A DNA stretch of 64,000 nt from Xenorhabdus griffiniae (lineage in GTDB: Bacteria > Pseudomonadota > Gammaproteobacteria > Enterobacterales > Enterobacteriaceae): positions 248,001 to 312,000 of the forward strand of contig NZ_CP147737.1 of assembly GCF_037265215.1 (NCBI RefSeq), given 5' to 3'. The notes beneath the pieces were generated by a model. It searched no databases, was not told the DNA's origin, and saw nothing but the letters and a program-made list of their open reading frames with translations. Position 1 is the stretch's first letter; every line of letters starts with the position of its first letter. Both the position numbers and the translations under genes were made by a program. Positions 11,875 to 21,441 of the stretch are shown here, in pieces.

Positions 11875-12058
11875 TATAATAAGTTTTTTCTGGTTAAATA
11901 TACGCAGTTCAGGGAAGGTATAAAAACAGGGAATGTTTTCCTTTCCTATTGTGTGTGAAGAATTCTTTTGGGATTCTAATAACTACTGTCCTGTTCGCAG
12001 GTAAAAGTCCTCGTTATCATCTTGCTCCCTCCCCCCTAAAATGAGGGAGCTTTTTTTT
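11875..12058 (+). ncRNA. Candidate small RNA between yidE and avtA
   Basis: The 344-bp gap between yidE and avtA holds a perfect -10 hexamer TATAAT (11875-11880; no good -35 box) and a strong intrinsic terminator (12024-12058). A near-consensus CRP site lies further upstream. A transcript from about 11887 would be roughly 170 nt with no convincing ORF. Its 3' part is C/U-rich, with a CUCCCUCCCCCC stretch able to pair with Shine-Dalgarno sequences. It resembles no enterobacterial sRNA I can recall. The terminator may simply serve yidE, so this is a hypothesis. Confidence 0.35.
12024..12058 (+). terminator. Rho-independent terminator
   Basis: GCTCCCTC (12024-12031) pairs perfectly with GAGGGAGC (12043-12050) around a C-rich loop, followed by eight T. 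It works on the plus strand only, because no T-run exists on the other side. It ends either a long yidE mRNA or the candidate sRNA upstream. Confidence 0.85.
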
Positions 12059-12080
12059 ATTGACAGATTGCGATGCAAGA

Positions 12081-13337
12081 TCAGCGTTCTACTTCTTGAT
12101 GCGCTATCTCAATCTCTTCAGACAGAATACGAATACCTTCTTCGATCTTCTCTATATCAGGAACATAGTTCATTCGCATACATTGATGAGCATGTGGCCA
12201 ATCGTGTTCTAGTCCCGGAAAGAAGAAATGTCCCGGTACCATCAGCACCTTGCGTTTCTTCAACCGCTGATAAAGCTCTTCTGTCGTGATGGGTAAGTCT
12301 TTGAACCAGAGCCAGAGAAATATGGCACCTTCCGGTTTATGGATAAGGCAGCGATCTTCCGGTATATGGCGCCGAATAATGCTAATCACGTTTTCTACCC
12401 GCTGCTTATAAAACGGTTGAATAACCTTTTGTGACAGACGCAAGAGATCGTTGCGCTTAATCATTTCCAGAGCGAGAGCTGGCCCAACACCGCCAGGAGC
12501 CAGGCTAATAATGCCGTTCATGTTGCTGATAGCACTGATAATTTTTTCATTAGCGATGATGATACCGCAGCGGGAGCCTGGCAGGCCCAGTTTGGACAGA
12601 CTCATGCACAGAATAATATTGTGATTCCACAGCGGGGTGGCTTCGCTAAAGATAATACCAGGGAATGGTATACCGTAGGCATTGTCGATCAATAAGGGGA
12701 TTTGGTGCTGTTGAGCCAGGCTATCCAGGCGTAGTAATTCTTCATCAGTGATTACGTTGCCTGTTGGGTTGGTAGGACGAGAGACGCAAATCAGGTTAAT
12801 GTCTTCGGTAATATTCAGGTGATCGAAATCGACGTGGTATTTGAATTGGCCGTTGGGCAGCAGTTCAATATTCGGCTTATTAGCGACAAATAATCCTTCA
12901 TCCAAACCTGAATCTGAATAGCCAATATATTCTGGAGCAAGAGGAAACAAAACACGTTTCATTGAGCCGTCGTCAGCGCGACCTGCCAGTAAGTTAAACA
13001 GATAGAAAAAGGCGCTTTGGCTGCCATTAGTCAGAGCAATATTTTGTGGGTGGATGTCCCAACCGAGCTTTTCTCTCAATTCTTGGGCTAGTGCCGCTAT
13101 CAAGGTGTTTTTCCCTTGTGGCCCGTCATAATTGCATAGGGTTTCGCTTAATTGACCGTCTAACGCCATGTCAGTCAATATCTGCTGGAAATAGGCATCC
13201 ATTTCCGGGATATGTGCAGGATTGCCACCGCCTAACATAATTGCACCAGGCGTTCTCAGACCTTGGTTGAGATCATTCATCAGACGGGTAATTCCCGAAT
13301 CTTGTGTAAATTTGTTACCGAATTGCGAAAATTTCAT
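12081..13337 (-). CDS. avtA: Valine--pyruvate transaminase
   Basis: PLP-dependent class I/II aminotransferase that interconverts valine + pyruvate with 2-ketoisovalerate + alanine. The 418-residue protein starts MKFSQFGNKFTQDSGITRLM, aligned with E. coli AvtA. It shows NYDGPQGK, SRPTNPTGN, the PLP-lysine motif SLSKLGLPGSRCG and a C-terminal LWLWFKDLPITT. The frame stays open upstream to 13403, but those 22 codons have no counterpart in the family. No start has a strong ribosome site, so the exact start is uncertain. The downstream gap holds a plus-strand terminator only. Confidence 0.92.
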   Translation of the reverse strand: MKFSQFGNKFTQDSGITRLMNDLNQGLRTPGAIMLGGGNPAHIPEMDAYFQQILTDMALDGQLSETLCNYDGPQGKNTLIAALAQELREKLGWDIHPQNIALTNGSQSAFFYLFNLLAGRADDGSMKRVLFPLAPEYIGYSDSGLDEGLFVANKPNIELLPNGQFKYHVDFDHLNITEDINLICVSRPTNPTGNVITDEELLRLDSLAQQHQIPLLIDNAYGIPFPGIIFSEATPLWNHNIILCMSLSKLGLPGSRCGIIIANEKIISAISNMNGIISLAPGGVGPALALEMIKRNDLLRLSQKVIQPFYKQRVENVISIIRRHIPEDRCLIHKPEGAIFLWLWFKDLPITTEELYQRLKKRKVLMVPGHFFFPGLEHDWPHAHQCMRMNYVPDIEKIEEGIRILSEEIEIAHQEVER

Positions 13338-13439
13338 ATTGGCGTTTGCGTCTGTTTTTGTACGAGAAGAAAACACCATACCCTGCTCATTACGCGGGTG
13401 CAATGGGGCAAAAGTGGTATTTCCGCTTATTTTTATACA

Positions 13440-14030
13440 TTAATTTAAATTTTTCATCACAGTAACCGATTTTCGACACAAACAATTTACGAGGTGATCA
13501 TTTACCAGGCCCGCTGCTTGCATAAACGCATAACAAGTGGTACTGCCAATAAATTTAAATCCCCGCTTTTTCAGTGCCTTCGCCAGTGCATCGGAAGTTG
13601 CAGTTTTGGCAGGAACTTCCGATAAATCTTGCCAGTGATTAATTTGTGGAGAGTTATCAACGAAACGCCAGATAAAAGCGCAGAAGTCTTCACCTTGTTC
13701 AGCCATTTTTAGGTAAGCGCGGGCATTGTGAATAATTGCATTGATTTTGCTACGATTACGCACGATGGTTGGTTCTTCCATCAGTCTTCCAACGTCTGTT
13801 TCATCCATTTTGGCTATTTTGACCGGATCAAAATGATGAAAACATTTTCTATACCCTTCCCGTTTTTTCAGGATAGTGAACCATGACAAACCCGCTTGTT
13901 GTCCTTCCAGACAAATCAGTTCGAAAAGTTGCTGGCTATCTCTTAAAGGGGTGCCCCATTCGTTGTCGTGATAGGTCAGATAATCAGGGTCGGATGTTAC
14001 CCAACCGCAGCGCGTTATTTCCTGGCTCAT
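13440..14030 (-). CDS. tag: DNA-3-methyladenine glycosylase I
   Basis: Constitutive base-excision enzyme that removes 3-methyladenine from alkylated DNA. The 196-residue product starts MSQEITRCGWVTSDPDYLTY. It has the zinc-ligand Cys and His near the N-terminus (CGWV...YHDNEWG) and the C-terminal H-x3-C pair (NDHLVNC), plus the substrate-pocket stretch CLEGQQAGLSWFTILKKRE. The frame is open to 14093, but the family begins just before CGW, so the start at 14030 is preferred. It lies upstream of and divergent from glyQ. Confidence 0.93.
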   Translation of the reverse strand: MSQEITRCGWVTSDPDYLTYHDNEWGTPLRDSQQLFELICLEGQQAGLSWFTILKKREGYRKCFHHFDPVKIAKMDETDVGRLMEEPTIVRNRSKINAIIHNARAYLKMAEQGEDFCAFIWRFVDNSPQINHWQDLSEVPAKTATSDALAKALKKRGFKFIGSTTCYAFMQAAGLVNDHLVNCLCRKSVTVMKNLN

Positions 14031-14223
14031 AAACTGTATTTGCCTCAGATAATGGTTGATAATTACATCAATGTTAGCTGTATAAATATACAAGTAAAGA
14101 GACCTGATTAAGATTTTTTTATACTGCGATAAAATTGGGGGTGATCAGTGCTGTATATCTTACGTCTAAAGGGTATACTGGCCTCTTTCGTTTAAATTCA
14201 TATGCATCGCGTGCGGGTTCAAC

Positions 14224-15132
14224 ATGCAAAAGTTTGATACCAAAACCTTCCAGGGGCTCATCCTGACATTACAGGATTACTGGGCGCGTCAAGGCTGTAC
14301 CATTGTCCAACCACTGGATATGGAAGTCGGCGCAGGAACCTCTCATCCTATTACTTGTCTGCGTGCTTTGGGACCAGAGCCTATTGCAGCAGCTTATGTG
14401 CAACCATCCCGTCGTCCAACTGACGGTCGTTATGGCGAAAACCCAAACCGCCTCCAGCACTACTATCAATTTCAGGTTATCATCAAGCCATCTCCAGATA
14501 ACATTCAGGAGCTCTATCTGGGGTCCTTGAAAGCATTAGGACTCGATCCGACTGTTCACGATATCCGCTTTGTTGAAGATAACTGGGAAAACCCAACTTT
14601 GGGCGCTTGGGGACTGGGCTGGGAAGTCTGGCTGAACGGTATGGAAGTGACTCAGTTTACTTACTTCCAGCAGGTTGGTGGTCTTGAATGTAAGCCTGTG
14701 ACTGGCGAGATTACTTACGGGTTGGAACGTCTTGCGATGTATATTCAAGGCGTGGATAGCGTTTACGATCTGGTATGGAGCGATGGCCCGCTGGGTAAAA
14801 CCACCTATGGTGACATTTACCACCAGAATGAGGTTGAACAGTCTACTTACAACTTCGAGCACGCCGATGTGGATTTTCTGTTTACCTGCTTTGAGCAATA
14901 CGAAAAAGAGGCACAGGAATTACTGGCGCTGGAAACTCCGCTGCCATTGCCGGCTTATGAGCGCATTTTAAAGGCGGGTCATACCTTCAATTTGCTGGAT
15001 GCCCGTAAAGCGATTTCCGTGACTGAACGTCAGCGCTATATCCTGCGCATCCGTACCCTGACTAAAGCGGTTGCTGAAGCTTATTATGCCTCCCGCGAGG
15101 CGCTTGGCTTCCCTATGTGTAACAAGAAATAA
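14224..15132 (+). CDS. glyQ: Glycine--tRNA ligase alpha subunit
   Basis: Catalytic alpha subunit of the tetrameric (alpha2beta2) bacterial glycyl-tRNA synthetase. It charges tRNA-Gly together with GlyS. The 302 residues ([20 protein letters not shown]) match E. coli GlyQ in length and carry the class II motifs, including [20 protein letters not shown] and [27 protein letters not shown]. It is followed by glyS after 9 bp, so the two subunits are co-translated from one mRNA. Confidence 0.97.
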   Translation: MQKFDTKTFQGLILTLQDYWARQGCTIVQPLDMEVGAGTSHPITCLRALGPEPIAAAYVQPSRRPTDGRYGENPNRLQHYYQFQVIIKPSPDNIQELYLGSLKALGLDPTVHDIRFVEDNWENPTLGAWGLGWEVWLNGMEVTQFTYFQQVGGLECKPVTGEITYGLERLAMYIQGVDSVYDLVWSDGPLGKTTYGDIYHQNEVEQSTYNFEHADVDFLFTCFEQYEKEAQELLALETPLPLPAYERILKAGHTFNLLDARKAISVTERQRYILRIRTLTKAVAEAYYASREALGFPMCNKK

Positions 15133-15141
15133 GAGGCCATC

Positions 15142-17211
15142 ATGATTCAACAGACTTTCCTTGTGGAAATCGGCACAGAAGAGTTGCCACCAAAGGCACT
15201 GCGTTCATTGGCTGAGTCTTTTGCGGCCAATTTTGCAGCCGAACTGAATAATGCCAATCTGGGTCATGGTGAAATTAGCTGGTTTGCGGCTCCTCGTCGT
15301 TTGGCGCTGAAAGTCGCCAATTTGGCGGCAGCACAGGCTGATCGTGAAGTTGAAAAGCGTGGCCCTGCGATTGCTCAGGCGTTCGATGCAGAAGGTAAAC
15401 CAACCAAAGCGGCAGAGGGTTGGGCGCGTGGTTGCGGTATCACCGTTGATCAGGCTGAACGCATGGTAACGGATAAAGGGGAATGGCTGCTCTATCGCGC
15501 TCAGGTTAAAGGCCGTGAAGCAAAAGTGCTGCTGGCGGATATGGTGAGCAGTTCGCTGAGTAAGTTGCCGATCCCTAAGCTGATGCGTTGGGGCGATAAA
15601 CAGACTCAGTTTGTTCGTCCGGTACATACAATCACTATGCTGCTGGACAGCGAGGTGGTTGAAGGCGAAATTCTGGGGATTCAATCGGATCGCATCATTC
15701 GTGGTCACCGTTTTATGGGTGAGGCGGAGTTTACCATTGAGAATGCACAGCAGTATCCCGCTATTTTGCAGGAGCGTGGTCGGGTTATCGCGGATTATGA
15801 AGCTCGTAAGGCGATGATCAAGCGTGATGCCGAACAAGCCGCAATGCAGCTTGGTGGTGTAGCGGATCTGAGCGACAGTTTGCTGGAAGAAGTGACTTCT
15901 CTGGTGGAATGGCCGGTTGTCTTGACGGCGAAATTCGAAGAAAAATTCCTGCAAGTTCCTGCTGAAGCGCTGGTTTATACCATGAAAGGTGACCAGAAAT
16001 ATTTTCCGGTTTACGACAAGGCCGGCAAATTAATGGCGAACTTTATTTTTGTCACCAATATTGAATCTTCTGATCCTCAGCAAATTATTTCAGGTAACGA
16101 AAAAGTGGTTCGTCCACGTCTGGCGGATGCGGAATTCTTCTTCAAGACTGACCGTAAACAGCGTTTGGAAGACAATTTGCCGCGTTTGGAAACCGTGTTG
16201 TTCCAGAAACAATTGGGAACCTTGCGTGACAAAACGGATCGCATTCAAGCCCTGGCTGGTTGGATTGCGGAAAAAATCGGTGCAGATGTCAATCATGCGA
16301 CTCGTGCGGGTCTATTGTCCAAATGTGACCTGATGACCAATATGGTGTTCGAATTCACCGATACGCAGGGCGTAATGGGAATGCACTACGCACGTCATAA
16401 TGGCGAAGCGGAAGATGTGGCGCTGGCATTGAATGAGCAGTATCAACCACGTTTCTCTGGTGATGCACTGCCATCAACGGGGGGTTCCTGTGCCGTTGCC
16501 ATTGCAGATAAAATGGATACTTTGGCTGGGATCTTCGGGATTGGTCAGCATCCGAAAGGGGATAAAGATCCGTTCGCTTTGCGCCGTGCGGCCTTGGGGG
16601 TTCTGCGCATTATCGTTGAGAAAAAATTGCCTCTTGACCTCCAAACGTTGGCAGAAGAAGCGGTGCGTCTGTATGGCGACAAGCTGACCAACGAAAAAGC
16701 GGTGGATGATGTGGTTGAGTTTATGCTTGGTCGCTTCCGTGCCTGGTATCAAGAGCTGGGGTATAGCGTGGATACTATTCAGGCAGTATTGGCGCGTCGT
16801 CCGACTCAACCGGCAGATTTTGATGCCCGTATGCAAGCGGTTACCCATTTCCGCACCCTGGATGCAGCCGTTTCTCTGGCAGCGGCCAATAAACGCGTTT
16901 CCAACATTCTGGCGAAATCAGCAGAACCGTTGAATGACACTGTCCTTGCTTCTGTATTGAAAGCCGCAGAAGAGATCCAACTGGCGACACACTTGGTGGT
17001 GTTGAAAGAAAAACTGGCTCCTCTGTTTGCTGCAGGCAACTATCAGGATGCGCTGGTTGAATTGGCTTCCCTGCGTGAAGTGGTGGATGCATTCTTCGAC
17101 AATGTGATGGTTATGGATGAAGACAGCCAAGTCAGGATCAATCGCTTGACGCTATTAAGTGAATTGCGTGACTTGTTCTTGCGTGTCGCAGATATTTCTC
17201 TGCTCCAGTAA
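15142..17211 (+). CDS. glyS: Glycine--tRNA ligase beta subunit
   Basis: Beta subunit of glycyl-tRNA synthetase, which contributes tRNA recognition. The 689 residues equal the E. coli length. The sequence begins [20 protein letters not shown]. It has the internal HD-like/beta-core region ([23 protein letters not shown], about residues 413-435) and a C-terminal DALR-type anticodon-binding domain (about 570-689). It has a clear ribosome site (AAGAGG) after the glyQ stop. The tRNA-Pro gene follows about 100 bp downstream with its own promoter. Confidence 0.97.
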   Translation: MIQQTFLVEIGTEELPPKALRSLAESFAANFAAELNNANLGHGEISWFAAPRRLALKVANLAAAQADREVEKRGPAIAQAFDAEGKPTKAAEGWARGCGITVDQAERMVTDKGEWLLYRAQVKGREAKVLLADMVSSSLSKLPIPKLMRWGDKQTQFVRPVHTITMLLDSEVVEGEILGIQSDRIIRGHRFMGEAEFTIENAQQYPAILQERGRVIADYEARKAMIKRDAEQAAMQLGGVADLSDSLLEEVTSLVEWPVVLTAKFEEKFLQVPAEALVYTMKGDQKYFPVYDKAGKLMANFIFVTNIESSDPQQIISGNEKVVRPRLADAEFFFKTDRKQRLEDNLPRLETVLFQKQLGTLRDKTDRIQALAGWIAEKIGADVNHATRAGLLSKCDLMTNMVFEFTDTQGVMGMHYARHNGEAEDVALALNEQYQPRFSGDALPSTGGSCAVAIADKMDTLAGIFGIGQHPKGDKDPFALRRAALGVLRIIVEKKLPLDLQTLAEEAVRLYGDKLTNEKAVDDVVEFMLGRFRAWYQELGYSVDTIQAVLARRPTQPADFDARMQAVTHFRTLDAAVSLAAANKRVSNILAKSAEPLNDTVLASVLKAAEEIQLATHLVVLKEKLAPLFAAGNYQDALVELASLREVVDAFFDNVMVMDEDSQVRINRLTLLSELRDLFLRVADISLLQ

Positions 17212-17275
17212 TATCGGCCACAACAGCCATGTTGGATGGTTTATCATCAAACAATCACTTATCTTGAAAAAGGTA

Positions 17276-17304
17276 TTGACGGTCTGTGGCTCTGGCAGTA
17301 AGAT
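17276..17304 (+). promoter_or_regulatory. Sigma-70 promoter of the tRNA-Pro gene
   Basis: TTGACG at 17276-17281, a 17-base spacer, and TAAGAT at 17299-17304, followed by a GC-rich discriminator (GCGC). This is the usual design of a strong stable-RNA promoter, and the tRNA begins 12 bases after the -10 box. Confidence 0.75.
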
Positions 17305-17316
17305 GCGCTTCGTTTT

Positions 17317-17393
17317 CGGCGAGTAGCGCAGCTTGGTAGCGCAACTGGTTTGGGACCAGTGGGTCGGAGGTTCGAATCCTCTCTCGCCGACCA
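17317..17393 (+). tRNA. tRNA-Pro (anticodon UGG)
   Basis: A complete 77-nt cloverleaf. The acceptor stem is CGGCGAG/CTCGCCG with an encoded CCA. The D-loop is AGCTTGGTAGC, the anticodon stem ACTGG/CCAGT with loop TTTGGGA (anticodon TGG), and the T-loop GGTTCGAATCC. As I recall it, the sequence is the same as E. coli proM. It has its own promoter and terminator. In E. coli the tRNA-Pro near dppA is proK (CGG). Confidence 0.96.
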
Positions 17394-17405
17394 GCATCTA
17401 TAGAA

Positions 17406-17432
17406 ACCCTGCTCTTATGAGCGGGGTTTTTT
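17406..17432 (+). terminator. Rho-independent terminator of tRNA-Pro
   Basis: ACCCTGCTC pairs with GAGCGGGGT around TTAT, followed by six T. It begins 13 bases after the CCA end. Confidence 0.8.
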
Positions 17433-17488
17433 CTTATATATCAGATAAATATATATTAAATAAAATAGTTCGCTATTTTCTTACAAGT

Positions 17489-17875
17489 CTAAAGTCGGGC
17501 ATTAATTATTCGAATGCCATATTCCGAAAAGACAGTATCAGCAGAAACCAGTGTTAACCCTTCCATTTGAGATTGTACAATGAGCATCCTATCAAAAGGA
17601 TCTCCATGATGACGTGGTAAATCACCTGCACTTTCTGCATGAGCATGTGTTATTGATAAAGGAATAAAATTATTTTTTTCCATGATAATATCGAAATCAG
17701 CATTGAACTTTAGTTTTCCCAATGCACGTTTTATCGAAATTTCCCAAGGAGTCACTGCGCTGACAAATACGCTATTTGTCCCTTTGCTGAGTATACTTCT
17801 TGTCATTTTGCCTAAAGATGGATCATCCGTTATCCACCAGATTAGCGTGTGGGTATCTAATAAAAGCCGTTTCAT
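17489..17875 (-). CDS. PIN-domain toxin (VapC-like ribonuclease)
   Basis: A 128-residue PIN-domain protein (MKRLLLDTHTLIWWITDDPS) of the subgroup often annotated as type II toxin-antitoxin PIN toxins. The acidic metal-binding set is present: Asp7 (LLDTHT), Glu45 (TPWEISIK), Asp92/Asp95 (GDPFDRMLI) and Asp113 (SADTVF). An active Mg-dependent RNase is therefore expected. Its start overlaps the stop of the upstream Phd-like gene by 4 bp, the usual antitoxin-first layout. The pair sits directly after tRNA-Pro. The target RNA cannot be read from sequence. Confidence 0.88.
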   Translation of the reverse strand: MKRLLLDTHTLIWWITDDPSLGKMTRSILSKGTNSVFVSAVTPWEISIKRALGKLKFNADFDIIMEKNNFIPLSITHAHAESAGDLPRHHGDPFDRMLIVQSQMEGLTLVSADTVFSEYGIRIINARL

Positions 17876-18105
17876 AAAGATCCTTCAAACATTTCCTGTA
17901 TATCGTGATCAGCTTCGTAAAATTGTTCATCTATGCTGACATTATTTTCGAATCCTCCAGGTATTCTATCTGATTGATTAATAGGGACTAGCTGGACATA
18001 AGGTTTTCCAGATTTAGCAATAATAACAATTTCACCATCAACAGCTTTATCTGCCAGTTGGCTCAAGTGTGTTTTCGCCTCGTGCATATTGGCTTGAATA
18101 GTCAT
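17872..18105 (-). CDS. Phd/YefM-family antitoxin
   Basis: A 77-residue antitoxin (MTIQANMHEAKTHLSQLADK). The N-terminal Phd fold is expected to bind DNA and repress its own promoter, seen in the typical AKTHLSQLADKAVDGEIVIIAKSGKPYVQLVP pattern given here only by its ends (residues 9-41). The C-terminal acidic tail (EQFYEADHDIQEMFEG) would wrap the toxin. It overlaps the PIN toxin gene by 4 bp, so the two are translationally coupled. Confidence 0.87.
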   Translation of the reverse strand: MTIQANMHEAKTHLSQLADKAVDGEIVIIAKSGKPYVQLVPINQSDRIPGGFENNVSIDEQFYEADHDIQEMFEGSL

Positions 18106-18192
18106 GCTTTCTCTCCATTAGCTAAGTTAGCTAAGGTTATATTGTAGTCAGTTTTGAGCAAAATATCATCACTAATGTTCATCTAAGTAATA

Positions 18193-18297
18193 TATACGCA
18201 TTAAACTTCAAGCTGCGATTTACAACACGATATGAAACCTGATTTCTCCCCGCTTGGCGGGGAGAAATTACATGCATCTTGAAGTGAGATTGGTATA
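18193..18297 (-). repeat. Palindromic intergenic repeat, copy 3 (inverted)
   Basis: Same element as at 9896-10000 but in the opposite orientation: it starts TATACGCATTAAACTTCAAG and ends GAAGTGAGATTGGTATA. The inner hairpin is TTTCTCCCCGC-TTG-GCGGGGAGAAA. It lies between the antitoxin gene and dppA. Confidence 0.88.
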
Positions 18298-18401
18298 TTG
18301 GTAATTTCAGAAAGAAACTGGGCATAAGGAATAATTATTTTTCTCTATTTATTATGCTGTTATAAATTCCCACCCTTTCATAAGCCATTTTGCTTATTGT
18401 T

Positions 18402-18415
18402 TGACCATTTGGTCA
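18402..18415. promoter_or_regulatory. 14-bp perfect inverted repeat upstream of dppA
   Basis: TGACCATTTGGTCA is a perfect palindrome (6-bp arms, 2-bp centre), about 245 bp before the dppA start in the 554-bp gap between the antitoxin gene and dppA. It has the size of a repressor or activator site. I do not assign a regulator. Besides this and repeat copy 3, the gap is AT-rich and shows no gene. Confidence 0.3.
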
Positions 18416-18659
18416 CAAATTCAAAATTATCATCACCAGAGATTAATTCTTATTAATTGCTTAATTTTTAGTTGTTTTGTCTATTTCACGTGCTTCTTGT
18501 CATGTTTTTTAACCATGGTTGTTAATAATTCTTTTCTTTTGTGTTTTTCTTATGTTTCTGGCGTTGTGTTTGATGATGTTGACGTCAGGCATAACAATTG
18601 ATTAATTGATAAGCGAAAAACAATAAAACAAGCTAAATATCACAAACGGGGTTCAAGTA

Positions 18660-20270
18660 ATGACAATTTCCAAGAAAAAACAGTTCAGTTTGTTAAAACT
18701 GGGTGTCGGTTTTGTCGCACTGGCTGTGACAGCCAGCATTCAGGCAAAAACGTTGGTTTACTGCTCTGAAGGCTCTCCTGAAGGTTTCAACCCACAGTTA
18801 TTCACTTCTGGTACAACTTATGATGCAACTTCCAGACAGATTTATAACCGTCTGGTGGATTTTAAAGTAGGTACAACTAACGTCATTCCAAGTCTGGCCG
18901 AAAGCTGGGATGTGAGTGACGATGGTAAGGTTTATACCTTCCACTTGCGCAAAGGAGTGAAGTGGCATAGCAATAAGGAATTCAAACCTACCCGTGATTT
19001 TAATGCTGATGATGTGATTTTTACTTTTATGCGCCAGAAAGATAAAAATCATCCGTACCATCAGGTGTCAGGGGGCAGCTATGAATATTTCATCGGTATG
19101 GATATGGGGAATATCATCAGCAAAATAGAAAAAGTCGATGATTATACCGTTCGCTTTGTCCTGTCACGCCCTGAAGCCCCTTTTATCGCTAATCTGGCGA
19201 TGGATTTTGCTTCGATTTTGTCCAAGGAGTACGCTGATGTGATGATGAAAGCGGGAACGCCTGAGAAAGTTGACCTGAATCCAATTGGTACAGGTCCATT
19301 CCAACTCGTGCAATACCAAAAAGACTCCCGAATTCTTTATAAGGCATTTAAAGATTATTGGGAAGGGCCAGCAAAAATCGACCGCTTAGTCTTTTCTATT
19401 ACGCCTGATGCTTCGGTACGTTATGCAAAATTACAGAAAAACGAATGTCAGGTTATGCCGTATCCAAACCCTGCGGATATATCCCGCATGAAGCAGGATA
19501 AAAATATTGCCTTGATGGAACAGGCTGGTTTGAATGTGGGATATCTTTCTTTCAATGTCACCAAGCCGCCAATGGACAACGTGAAAGTACGTCAGGCATT
19601 GGCGATGGCAGTGAATAAAGATGCCATCATTGACGCTGTTTATCAGGGCGCTGGGCAGAAAGCGAAAAACCTGATCCCGCCTACCATGTGGGGCTATAAC
19701 TCAGATATCAAAGACTACTCTTATGATCCCGCCAAGGCTAAGGAATTGTTGAAAGAAGCCGGCTTTGCGAATGGTTTCGAAACCGATCTGTGGGCGATGC
19801 CTGTACAGCGTCCATATAATCCGAATGCCCGTCGTATGGCGGAAATGATTCAGGCTGATTGGGCGAAAATTGGTGTCAAAGCCAAGATTGTCAGCTATGA
19901 ATGGGGTGAATACCTGAAACGAGCCAAAGATGGTGAACCGAAGACCGTGATGATGGGGTGGACAGGAGACAATGGTGACCCTGATAACTTCTTCGCAACC
20001 TTGTTTAGTTGTGCAGCGAAAGATAACGGTTCTAACTATTCAAAATGGTGTTACAAGCCATTTGAGGATGTTATCCAACCCGCACGTACAACCGCTGATG
20101 TTAACAAACGTACAGAACTTTATAAGCAAGCGCAGGTTGTCATGCATGAACAAATGCCTGCGTTGATCATTGCCCATTCCACGGTTTATGAGCCAATTCG
20201 TAAGGAAGTGAAAGGATATGTGGTTGATCCACTAGGCAGACATCTTTTCTATGATGTTGATCTCAAATAA
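18660..20270 (+). CDS. dppA: Periplasmic dipeptide-binding protein DppA
   Basis: Substrate-binding protein of the dipeptide ABC importer, which delivers dipeptides (in E. coli also heme precursors) to DppBC. The 536-residue precursor has a signal peptide ending near Ala29 ([19 protein letters not shown]). The SBP_bac_5 signature follows: [20 protein letters not shown] (about residues 80-99) and [13 protein letters not shown]. Length equals E. coli DppA (535). It is the first gene of dppABCDF and is followed by a strong hairpin before dppB, which usually keeps the binding protein in excess. Confidence 0.96.
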   Translation: MTISKKKQFSLLKLGVGFVALAVTASIQAKTLVYCSEGSPEGFNPQLFTSGTTYDATSRQIYNRLVDFKVGTTNVIPSLAESWDVSDDGKVYTFHLRKGVKWHSNKEFKPTRDFNADDVIFTFMRQKDKNHPYHQVSGGSYEYFIGMDMGNIISKIEKVDDYTVRFVLSRPEAPFIANLAMDFASILSKEYADVMMKAGTPEKVDLNPIGTGPFQLVQYQKDSRILYKAFKDYWEGPAKIDRLVFSITPDASVRYAKLQKNECQVMPYPNPADISRMKQDKNIALMEQAGLNVGYLSFNVTKPPMDNVKVRQALAMAVNKDAIIDAVYQGAGQKAKNLIPPTMWGYNSDIKDYSYDPAKAKELLKEAGFANGFETDLWAMPVQRPYNPNARRMAEMIQADWAKIGVKAKIVSYEWGEYLKRAKDGEPKTVMMGWTGDNGDPDNFFATLFSCAAKDNGSNYSKWCYKPFEDVIQPARTTADVNKRTELYKQAQVVMHEQMPALIIAHSTVYEPIRKEVKGYVVDPLGRHLFYDVDLK

Positions 20271-20295
20271 TTCTTGCTGTTGAGCTGTTGTGATT

Positions 20296-20329
20296 AACCA
20301 TCCCCCAGAGTTTTCTGTGGGGATGGTTT
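20296..20329 (+). terminator. dppA-dppB intercistronic hairpin (attenuator)
   Basis: AACCATCCCCCAGAG (20296-20310) pairs with CTGTGGGGATGGTT (20315-20328) with small mismatches near the loop. There are only a few T afterwards, so it is probably a partial terminator or an mRNA-stabilising 3' hairpin for dppA rather than a full stop. Confidence 0.65.
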
Positions 20330-20412
20330 CGCTTCTCTGATGGGCAAGTTGACTCTGTAAACACCAAGCGGTCCGAAGAGCTGCACTGGTATTTAAAAAG
20401 GGAACTCAGGAT

Positions 20413-21432
20413 ATGCTGCAATTTATCCTCCGACGTCTGGGATTAGTGATCCCGACGTTTATTGGTATTACGCTGTTGACTTTCGCGTTTGTACACATGA
20501 TACCTGGTGATCCCGTGCTGATTATGGCGGGAGAGCGTGGGATTTCTGCTGAGCGTCATGCCCAATTACTGGCTGAAATGGGATTGGATAAGCCTCTCTG
20601 GGAGCAATATTTTCATTACATCAATGGCGTATTACATGGTGATTTGGGGATCTCGTTAAAAAGCCGCATTCCGGTGTGGGATGAGTTTGTCCCGCGTTTT
20701 AAAGCGACTTTTGAATTGGGTATCTGTGCCATGTTGTTTGCCATCGCTGTCGGTATTCCAGTCGGAGTATTGGCGGCCGTCAAACGGGGTTCTGTCTTTG
20801 ACCACACAGCGATTGGTTTGTCATTGACCGGCTATTCTATGCCAATTTTCTGGTGGGGAATCATGCTGATCATGCTGGTTTCCGTACATTGGAACTTAAC
20901 CCCTGTTTCTGGCCGAATCAGTGATAGTGTGTTTCTTGATGACAGCAATCCTCTAACGGGTTTTATGCTGATAGATACGCTGATTTGGGGTGAGGAGGGC
21001 GATTTCACTGATGCTGTCATGCACATGATCCTGCCTGCCATTGTGCTGGGAACGATCCCATTAGCCGTTATCGTGCGTATGACGCGTTCTTCCATGCTGG
21101 AAGTGTTGGGTGAAGATTATATCCGTACTGCCAGGGCAAAAGGGCTGAGCCGCATTCGTGTCATTATTGTCCATGCGCTGCGTAATGCGTTGTTACCTGT
21201 CGTCACGGTGATTGGTTTGCAAGTGGGCATCATGTTGGCGGGTGCCATTCTGACAGAAACCATTTTCTCATGGCCAGGATTAGGGCGTTGGCTGATCGAT
21301 GCCCTGCAACGTCGTGACTATCCGGTGGTACAGGGCGGAGTATTGTTAGTGGCAACCATGATTATTCTGGTCAATCTGGTGGTTGATTTGCTGTATGGCA
21401 TCGTCAATCCGCGTATTCGTCATAAGAAATAG
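20413..21432 (+). CDS. dppB: Dipeptide ABC transporter permease DppB
   Basis: Inner-membrane permease subunit, 339 residues as in E. coli, starting MLQFILRRLGLVIPTFIGIT. It has about six transmembrane helices and the EAA loop for contact with the ATPases (EDYIRTARAKGLSRIRVIIVHALRNALLPV, given as residues about 234-263). It pairs with DppC to form the channel. dppC begins within 10 bp of its stop. Confidence 0.96.
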   Translation: MLQFILRRLGLVIPTFIGITLLTFAFVHMIPGDPVLIMAGERGISAERHAQLLAEMGLDKPLWEQYFHYINGVLHGDLGISLKSRIPVWDEFVPRFKATFELGICAMLFAIAVGIPVGVLAAVKRGSVFDHTAIGLSLTGYSMPIFWWGIMLIMLVSVHWNLTPVSGRISDSVFLDDSNPLTGFMLIDTLIWGEEGDFTDAVMHMILPAIVLGTIPLAVIVRMTRSSMLEVLGEDYIRTARAKGLSRIRVIIVHALRNALLPVVTVIGLQVGIMLAGAILTETIFSWPGLGRWLIDALQRRDYPVVQGGVLLVATMIILVNLVVDLLYGIVNPRIRHKK

Positions 21433-21441
21433 GAGCACATG

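Noticed and set aside
17317..17500. Integrative-element attachment site at the tRNA-Pro 3' end
   Set aside because: No direct repeat of the tRNA 3' end and no integrase gene were found in the following 1.2 kb.
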